Shown here: positions 28,897 through 34,371 of the stretch, piece by piece | How positions within the stretch are numbered: the stretch's first letter is position 1 | How the letters are laid out: each line of letters begins with the position of its first letter | Virus record (IMG/VR): IMGVR_UViG_3300042406_000202 | Span: 1-34,371 of that record | Direction: 5' to 3' (one strand) | Source: a virus | Length of the DNA: 34,371 nt | Notes under the pieces: model-generated | Databases searched by the model: none | The model's input: the letters and a program-made list of their open reading frames with translations, nothing else | Told to the model about the DNA's origin: nothing | Made by a program: the position numbers and the translations under genes

Positions 28897-30462
28897 TTAG
28901 CGTTTGACTTCGCGCACCGCTCCCTTTGGCGGTAGGCCGTACTGGGATTGTACGGGCTCTTGTGCTCCTTCAACACCATAACTAGCCAGAATGCGCTTGG
29001 TTTCTTTTTCCACCATCCGGTCAGCCAGCCCGGGGTCTTTCTTCAGCGCCATCTGCATGGGGACGCCCCCGGCTTTGATTGTGTTATTGACGTTGTCAGC
29101 CGCCATATCGCGGATTTTGGCCAGCTGGAACGGAGTCAATACGCCAGATGCCCCTGAACGCTCCCGGGCCGCAGCCAAGGTTGTAGCATTTGTGGCGTCT
29201 ACCGCAGCGGCGCGCTCGCGCAGTCCAGCTTGGTCTTTAGCCAAAGCAGCGGAATCTTTCTGATATTGCCGTTTAAGCGTAGCCAGATCGGCGCGGTTTT
29301 TCTGGGCGGCAGCCACATCGCCAACGGCTTCGTTGTACCGCAGTTCCTGGGCTTTGGCGTCAATCTCGTTGAGCTTGAGGTTTTGGTCGTACCGTTTATC
29401 TTTGATGCGTTGAGTTTCTGCCGCTATTGCGTCTTCATACTCTACCTGTTTACGCAGGCTTTGCGCGCTAGACTGCCCAAAGGATCCGGTGCCCATGTTG
29501 GCAATTAAGCGGTGGAACGTTGGACGCCCCTTATCCGCTTCGAGTTTTGCTTCGCGTGCCGCATCGTCAGCCTTCATCATTCGGCGCAATTCAGCAGTCT
29601 GTTTTGCCGCCTGTTCCCAAGGCATTTCAGTGATGCCTTGCGCTTTCAGATGCGCCGCTCTTTCCGCAGCCAACCCGCCAGCAGTGGTTGGCATATCAGG
29701 GGCTTCAAACTCTTTGGTACGTGCCGCCTCCATAGCCTTCCACTCAGGAGAGTCAGTTAGGAGAGCCAAGACGCCTTTGCTTGCAGCGGGTTTAGCTCCG
29801 CCAGCGGGAGCAGCTCTGGGGGGCGCTTTAGCCGGAGGAGGCGCAACCGCATACTCAGTAAGAATGCGATTGGCTTCGGTCTGTTGATCTTTTTCGGCTT
29901 TAGCAACCCTTGCTTTTTCTGCGTCGCGCTGAGCTTGTTCGACTGCTTCTAAAGCGCGGCGGTTTTCTACGTTGCCCAGCCCCAGCGCTTCGCGCAGCGT
30001 CATGTCGTCCCCCGTACGGGTGCTGGCACCGGCAATCGGTACCCCGGTTATGGGGTCATAGATGGTGTCATCCTCAACGTCGCCACCCTTAGCAAACGCA
30101 ATGATCCCGCCGCCACAGAAGTCAAACATGCGGGGGTCCAGCTTGGCTTGCATCAGGCCGCCTTCGGCTGCGCTGACTGGTTCGGCTTGCATGGCAGCCT
30201 GCTCTTGGTTTGCGCTTTGTTGGGCAAGGGCCTGCATGATCCCTTCGACTTCCATGTCTTGTTGCTCATCAACAGTAGGCTGTTGTCCTTGAGCGGCGCC
30301 CTGCTGCATTGCCATGCGCTTTTGATCGTCAATACGGTCTTCCAGAATCGCCCCGGCTACCCAAGGAGAGATGGTGGGGAATGCCCCCTTCTTTGCCGCC
30401 TCTAGCGTTGGGATAGGAGCGTTCTGGTATTTGGCAAGCTGCTCAATCAGGTTTTGCTTCAT
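28897..30462 (-). CDS. Putative internal virion protein, Ala/Gln-rich (521 aa)
   Basis: The product begins MKQNLIEQLAKYQNAPIPTL. It has a Gln/Met-rich stretch (about 50-95), then PRMFDFCGGGIIAFAKGG, a Gly-rich hydrophobic segment with a GGIxAFAKGG look seen in environmental phage virion proteins, and long Ala/Lys/Glu helices. Low-complexity Pro/Ala linkers occur near residues 210-235. It lies in a set of late-type genes, 9 bp from the 1895-residue gene, with AAGGAC upstream. I infer an internal or tail-tube-associated virion protein; the specific function is unknown. Confidence 0.72.
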   Translation of the reverse strand: MKQNLIEQLAKYQNAPIPTLEAAKKGAFPTISPWVAGAILEDRIDDQKRMAMQQGAAQGQQPTVDEQQDMEVEGIMQALAQQSANQEQAAMQAEPVSAAEGGLMQAKLDPRMFDFCGGGIIAFAKGGDVEDDTIYDPITGVPIAGASTRTGDDMTLREALGLGNVENRRALEAVEQAQRDAEKARVAKAEKDQQTEANRILTEYAVAPPPAKAPPRAAPAGGAKPAASKGVLALLTDSPEWKAMEAARTKEFEAPDMPTTAGGLAAERAAHLKAQGITEMPWEQAAKQTAELRRMMKADDAAREAKLEADKGRPTFHRLIANMGTGSFGQSSAQSLRKQVEYEDAIAAETQRIKDKRYDQNLKLNEIDAKAQELRYNEAVGDVAAAQKNRADLATLKRQYQKDSAALAKDQAGLRERAAAVDATNATTLAAARERSGASGVLTPFQLAKIRDMAADNVNNTIKAGGVPMQMALKKDPGLADRMVEKETKRILASYGVEGAQEPVQSQYGLPPKGAVREVKR

Positions 30463-30471
30463 GGCTTGTCC

Positions 30472-32349
30472 TTAGGGCTTGTTGAAGGATTCCAACAGTT
30501 TGGAAATTTGAGAACCCGCTTGCAGCCACTCAGTAATTGGGTTCTGGTTTGCCGTATTGACTTGCGTTGCCACTGGCATGCCGCTAAACAGCCCTTGCTT
30601 GATTTGGGCCATCTTGAGATCCCAGTCTCGCGCTTCTTCAAACTGTTTACGATCAGCAGCAATGCCTTCGGCCTCAATGTCACGTTGGGCTTTGCCCGCC
30701 TCTTGCAGTTCGTTGAGGCTCTTGAGCCCAAAGTCCGACCCGTATTGCCGCGAGGCTTCTGAGGCTTTATCGGCCTCCATTTGACGCCCTTGCTCAGTAT
30801 TAAACTGCTGCATGGCTTTGTCGAATGCAGTGGCATAGCCTTGACCCACAGTCTTGTTCTGTTCAGCCAACAAGTTACGAGCCGCTTCGCTTTCCATAAT
30901 GGCTTGACGGCCCCCGCCAAAGCCACCAGCTTGGGTTAGCTTGGCCATACTAGGTTGCAGGTTAATCTGCGACTGACGGCGCATCTCAGCCAGCTGAGGA
31001 TCAAGGGCGGCGCTTAAGTACGGGTTCATGTACTTGTTAGCCGCTGCCGTATCAAACGTGCCAGTCGTGAACTTGGTGGGGTCGTAGCCTGTGCTGGCTA
31101 GAGTGCTGGTTCCCGCAAAGTATTGGTTCTGCAGGTCAGAAGGACCAGCAGTCAAGGTTCCTGTATAGGCTTGATACGGCTTGTTTGCCGCTGCAATACC
31201 TTGCCCGATGTTGGTGGTAATAGCATCCCCTGCCCACTCAGATAGGTTTCCGGCAGTGGACGTGCCCGTTGCGGGGCCGCCCGTGACAAAGCGCTGGATC
31301 CCATCCGTAATACCGCCTTCGCTGTAGCCCACCGAGCCGCCAGGCATGTATTTGTCAGGGTTGATCTGACGCCCTTGCTTTTTAGTGCCGGTACGGGCAA
31401 TGCGGATCTTGTCCATCATCTGGTACAACTTCTTAGCACCAGCGTCGCTGTTGCCATTACCCAGGTGTGATACTACGTCAGCAGGCACAACGAATTCTCC
31501 ATGGCTAAGTTTGGCGGGTTGCCGGTCGTCAATAGAGGTATTGATCCTGTCGGCCATGCCGTCAGTTTCTCCGCGCAGGTAGCGGCCACGAGCCGCCATG
31601 ATGCCGCCTTGGGCGGCTTGTACCGTGTCCGGTTGTGTCTGCAACGAAGCCAATTTTTGTTCAGGAGTCATAATAGTCTCCATTGGAGCAGCGGCTGCAG
31701 CTGCGGGTGTATCTTTTTTAGCCCAAGGCATAGCCAAGGCAGGAGTTGCGGCGCCCACACCCCATTTATTTACGAGGGCAGCTGCCGGGGTGTAGTTGGC
31801 TAGGATGCCTTGCGCTTGTTGGTTCGCTGCGGCCTGCGCAGCAGCTACATCGCCCCCTGCGGGCACATATTGAGTGGGCGTAAAGTAGGTAAGCCCAGCA
31901 CCGCCAGCACGGCGGTTGGGGTCGTTGTATTTAACAGGAGCATTGACTGCCGTGTACTGTTTAACGGTACCTTTGTAGCCCGGCGTCTCAGGCTTTGTCA
32001 GGCCAGTAGCCTTGGCCAGCAGGCCGCCAACCAACCCGATTTTGTCCCAGTCGTAGGTTGTTTTGCCGTTAACGGTTTTCTTAAAATAGTTTGCAATCTT
32101 TGAAACAATGCCAGGGTCGGCTTTGTAGGCGGCGCCTGAAATAATTTCGTTGATGCGCGCGGTGGTCTCAGGCGGAGCGTCCTTCATCGTCGTCGGGTCG
32201 ATTCCGATTGATTTATAGAAATCGTCCTGCGCTTGCGCTTCGGTTTGGCCCAGGCCTTCTAGGTTTATAGCCCCCGTATCGTCAGCTGAATTCCCGGTAT
32301 CGAAACCGTCGTCATACCAATTACCCAGTTCGTCTTGCTGTAGAGCCAT
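30472..32349 (-). CDS. Putative virion structural protein (625 aa)
   Basis: The product begins MALQQDELGNWYDDGFDTG. Its most distinctive block, DGMADRINTSIDDRQPAKLS followed by HGEFVVPADVVSHLGNGNSD and a short basic stretch, recurs in uncultured phage virion proteins as I remember them. The C-terminal third is helical and Gln/Ala-rich (MRRQSQINLQPSMAKLTQ), with NPITEWLQAGSQISKLLESF at the end. GAGG of its ribosome-binding site lies within the end of the preceding minus-strand gene, 2 bp away. I infer a particle-associated (internal or tail) protein; no enzymatic motif was seen. Confidence 0.75.
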   Translation of the reverse strand: MALQQDELGNWYDDGFDTGNSADDTGAINLEGLGQTEAQAQDDFYKSIGIDPTTMKDAPPETTARINEIISGAAYKADPGIVSKIANYFKKTVNGKTTYDWDKIGLVGGLLAKATGLTKPETPGYKGTVKQYTAVNAPVKYNDPNRRAGGAGLTYFTPTQYVPAGGDVAAAQAAANQQAQGILANYTPAAALVNKWGVGAATPALAMPWAKKDTPAAAAAAPMETIMTPEQKLASLQTQPDTVQAAQGGIMAARGRYLRGETDGMADRINTSIDDRQPAKLSHGEFVVPADVVSHLGNGNSDAGAKKLYQMMDKIRIARTGTKKQGRQINPDKYMPGGSVGYSEGGITDGIQRFVTGGPATGTSTAGNLSEWAGDAITTNIGQGIAAANKPYQAYTGTLTAGPSDLQNQYFAGTSTLASTGYDPTKFTTGTFDTAAANKYMNPYLSAALDPQLAEMRRQSQINLQPSMAKLTQAGGFGGGRQAIMESEAARNLLAEQNKTVGQGYATAFDKAMQQFNTEQGRQMEADKASEASRQYGSDFGLKSLNELQEAGKAQRDIEAEGIAADRKQFEEARDWDLKMAQIKQGLFSGMPVATQVNTANQNPITEWLQAGSQISKLLESFNKP

Positions 32350-32351
32350 AG

Positions 32352-34370
32352 TTACCTCTTTTCATTCAATAAGGCAAGGAGGTCGTCTATGGACCCGCCT
32401 GCCGCCATTGTAGGCTGCCTTGACGATTTTCGATAGTCCGTCCGCAACGGGTCGCTAATCAAAGTTTCAACGTCTTCCATATCAATCTCTGCAACGCCAG
32501 GTTGCGTTGGTGCCGCCTGTTGTCCACCCATCAGGGCTAGAAGCGACAATAGGTCTATCCCAGAAGTCCCAGTTTGGGCTGTCGATGCTGTTGGCGGCTT
32601 CGGGATTGAAGGAGTTATTGGTGTTCCAGGTGTCCCCGTTCCAGGTGTCCCCGTTCCAGGTGTCCCCGTTCCAGGTGTCCCCGTTCCAGGTGTCCCCGTT
32701 CCAGGTGTCCCCGTTCCAGGTGTCCCCGTTCCAGGAAGATCACTTTCATCCCCGAGACTCCCGCCTTCGTACGGGGGCAGATCACTTTCATCCCCTAGAC
32801 TCCCGCCTTCGTACGGAGGTAAATCGCTCTCATCCCCTAGACTCCCACCTTGATACGGGGGCAGATCGCTTTCACTACCAAGGCTCCCGCTGTCAGGAGG
32901 CGGAAAATCTGGTACTACGTTATCAACAGGAATGGGCAACGTGTCAATAATGTCCTGAATACCGGCAGTTGTTCCATCGTCTTGGGGCGCAGACTGACTT
33001 TGGTCAATAATGTCCTGAATACCGGCAGTTGTCCCGTCATCTTTTGGCCCCGTCTGCGTTTGTTCAACAAGTTGATCTTGAAGCCGCTGAACCTCATCCG
33101 TAGGCATGAACCAGGCATTTTGGGTTACATCGTAATATGACCCTTCAGGTTTTTGGTCTGCCATAGATATGGGAAGCAGGTCATATCCAAACGGTGGTCT
33201 GACCGTATTGGCCCTGGAAGTGTCACCATAAATAGGAGACCCGCCAACATCGACGTTAAATACGTCAGTAGGAAGCGTTCCTGCAACTTGTATCCCAGAT
33301 CCGGGCGCAGACGGAATTTGGTCTATAAGGGCTTGAACATCAGAAGCCGTTCCGTCATCCCTTGGCCCCGTCTGCGTTTGATCAACAATTTCTTTTATAC
33401 CGGCGGTGGTTTCATCATCTCTTGGGCCTTGTTGATAAGCCAGATAATCATCTTTTGTGGCAATCCCAAGACCTGCGGCGTCCTGTAGCTGGGAATAACT
33501 GTCCCAGCCTCCGGCAATAGCCCTAGATTCATTGTTATATGCGTCTTTACCGGCACGCAAGGCTTCTGCAATTACTGCATTGGTTGGGTCTCTACCCGTC
33601 ATTTCGCTGGCAACAATGGTATTAATTGCATTCTGCGCACGGATGGGCAAATCCGAAAAGCCTTCAATTTGGCTGGTTACAAATGGCGTAGCCGCAGAAA
33701 CGCCACTGCTTAAAAGCACATCTAACGGATTGGTATCTCTGCCTGTTATTGTTGGAGAAACAACGCTTGTTCCTACTTGGCCGATAACATTCCCAGCAAC
33801 GTCTGCAACAGTGCCCAAACCAGCCTCTTGAGCGGCCAACATAGCCGTTTGAGCAGAACCCAAATCTGTACCATATTGAGCTGCAGTAGCTGCTTGATCG
33901 CCAAAAACACCAGCTTGCTGACCAATCTGACCAAGAGCGTAAGACGTACCAGCCGATTTCAGAATGTCGCCAATATCCCCGCCTTGAATAGCGGTCTTAG
34001 CGCCTGTTACTAAAGGCAAATAAGCAGGGGCAAATATGGCAGTGGCAATGGGAGCCAGATCGACCATATCATTTAAGAGATTACCAAGAGGGCTACTTCC
34101 AAAGAATCCACCGCTATTGCTGCCTGTTTGGTAAATCTTAGGATTATATCCTGTTATATTACCAGAATCATCAGCCGCAAAAATAAACTCATCAAATACG
34201 TTATTATCCGCCCGTGTACGGACTCTATATTTACCTGTTGGTATTTGTTCGGTAATAGGGATTTGTGTGCCTATTTCGTCTTGCCAATAGCCTGTTGTTT
34301 TTGCTTGAGTAATTGGAACAATATTCCAGTCAGTTCCAAAAGGATATAACTTACCATTCATAAACAACAT
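32352..34370 (-). CDS. Repeat-rich probable virion protein, start at the window edge
   Basis: At least 672 residues; the first visible codons are MLFMNGKLYPFG, and the true start could be ATG 34370, ATG 34361 or beyond the window. The N-terminal 250 residues include Gly/Ala-rich hydrophobic helices (SSPLGNLLNDMVDLAPIATA). The middle holds diverged 20-residue units of the form DDGTTAGIQDIIDQ. The C-terminal third has four 14-residue units (GGSLGDESDLPPYE) and then seven GTGTP units, and ends with a compact KPPTASTAQTG...LLALLNEKR domain. The repeats suggest an elongated linker in a tail or internal protein. DNA near the right edge is clearly more AT-rich than the rest. Confidence 0.75.
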   Translation of the reverse strand: MLFMNGKLYPFGTDWNIVPITQAKTTGYWQDEIGTQIPITEQIPTGKYRVRTRADNNVFDEFIFAADDSGNITGYNPKIYQTGSNSGGFFGSSPLGNLLNDMVDLAPIATAIFAPAYLPLVTGAKTAIQGGDIGDILKSAGTSYALGQIGQQAGVFGDQAATAAQYGTDLGSAQTAMLAAQEAGLGTVADVAGNVIGQVGTSVVSPTITGRDTNPLDVLLSSGVSAATPFVTSQIEGFSDLPIRAQNAINTIVASEMTGRDPTNAVIAEALRAGKDAYNNESRAIAGGWDSYSQLQDAAGLGIATKDDYLAYQQGPRDDETTAGIKEIVDQTQTGPRDDGTASDVQALIDQIPSAPGSGIQVAGTLPTDVFNVDVGGSPIYGDTSRANTVRPPFGYDLLPISMADQKPEGSYYDVTQNAWFMPTDEVQRLQDQLVEQTQTGPKDDGTTAGIQDIIDQSQSAPQDDGTTAGIQDIIDTLPIPVDNVVPDFPPPDSGSLGSESDLPPYQGGSLGDESDLPPYEGGSLGDESDLPPYEGGSLGDESDLPGTGTPGTGTPGTGTPGTGTPGTGTPGTGTPGTGTPGTPITPSIPKPPTASTAQTGTSGIDLLSLLALMGGQQAAPTQPGVAEIDMEDVETLISDPLRTDYRKSSRQPTMAAGGSIDDLLALLNEKR
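32626..32730. repeat. Seven exact 15-bp tandem repeats (coding)
   Basis: The unit CCAGGTGTCCCCGTT occurs seven times without a single change, plus a partial unit at the right. It is in frame and encodes GTGTP pentapeptides in the minus-strand gene. Perfect identity over 105 bp points to recent expansion by slippage or recombination, so the copy number probably varies between relatives. Confidence 0.95.
32737..32904. repeat. Four 42-bp tandem repeats (coding)
   Basis: Units start at 32737, 32779, 32821 and 32863. They encode variants of SLGDESDLPPYEGG. Units 1 and 2 are nearly identical, unit 3 is diverged and unit 4 is the most diverged, so the array has been aging from right to left. Confidence 0.88.
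32943..33062. repeat. Two 60-bp tandem repeats (coding)
   Basis: GTCAATAATGTCCTGAATAC starts both units (32943 and 33003). They encode 20-residue units with DDGTTAGIQDIIDQ. More diverged relatives of this unit occur around 33310-33430, so the gene grew by repeated duplication of this segment. Confidence 0.85.
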
Positions 34371-34371
34371 T

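Noticed and set aside
32626-32904. Possible CRISPR array because of short regular repeats
   Set aside because: The repeats are directly adjacent with no unique spacers and are read in frame as GTGTP and SLGDESDLPPYE units.

Overview
The window is a piece of a tailed bacteriophage genome, most likely from an environmental (metagenomic) phage of a Gram-negative host. Genes are tightly packed, many stop/start codons overlap as ATGA, and most starts have a purine-rich Shine-Dalgarno sequence. The phage replication set is clear: family A DNA polymerase, primase-helicase, SNF2-type helicase, VRR-NUC and RecB/Cas4-like nucleases, and a probable ssDNA-binding protein. The host cannot be read from the sequence. 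Small proteins of the kind found in freshwater betaproteobacterial phages make that a reasonable guess only. No integrase, terminase, portal, major capsid or lysis gene was found, so the window is not a complete genome.

Layout. (1) Positions 1-16214, plus strand: one long early/middle gene train. It holds a MoxR-type AAA+ ATPase (1334-2395) and a metallopeptidase-like/VWA protein (3362-4522), then about twenty small unknown genes, a 2OG-Fe(II) oxygenase (8556-9188), a DUF3150-like protein (9367-10272), a winged-helix regulator, a DUF3310 protein and a VRR-NUC nuclease. It continues with DNA polymerase A (13127-15022), a Cas4-like PD-(D/E)XK nuclease and an HNH endonuclease, and stops at a strong intrinsic terminator (16267-16296). 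(2) Positions 16320-18148, plus: SNF2-type helicase and a double zinc-ribbon protein. (3) Positions 18145-23203, plus: a near-consensus sigma70 promoter, then directly a closed structured RNA (18180-18265), a small protein, a coiled-coil protein, a probable ssDNA-binding protein, an XRE-like HTH protein, a PrimPol-DUF927 primase-helicase and a small overlapping ORF. (4) Positions 23200-34371, minus strand, converging on the plus genes with stop codons sharing TTAA: four large virion-type genes. These include a 1895-residue polyvalent protein with a HEATH metallopeptidase motif and a repeat-rich 672-residue protein whose start lies at the window edge.

The plus genes would take over the host and copy the phage DNA; the minus genes look like internal or tail-associated virion proteins made late. 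The least expected signals are non-coding: a 15-bp inverted repeat (ATGTAATCATTACAT) in five exact copies and one variant, placed at gene junctions in the left operon, and a promoter-linked structured RNA at the head of the replication operon. A third is a hairpin that separates a Shine-Dalgarno sequence from the start codon of the VWA gene. Function calls rest on motifs read by eye; no database search was run.
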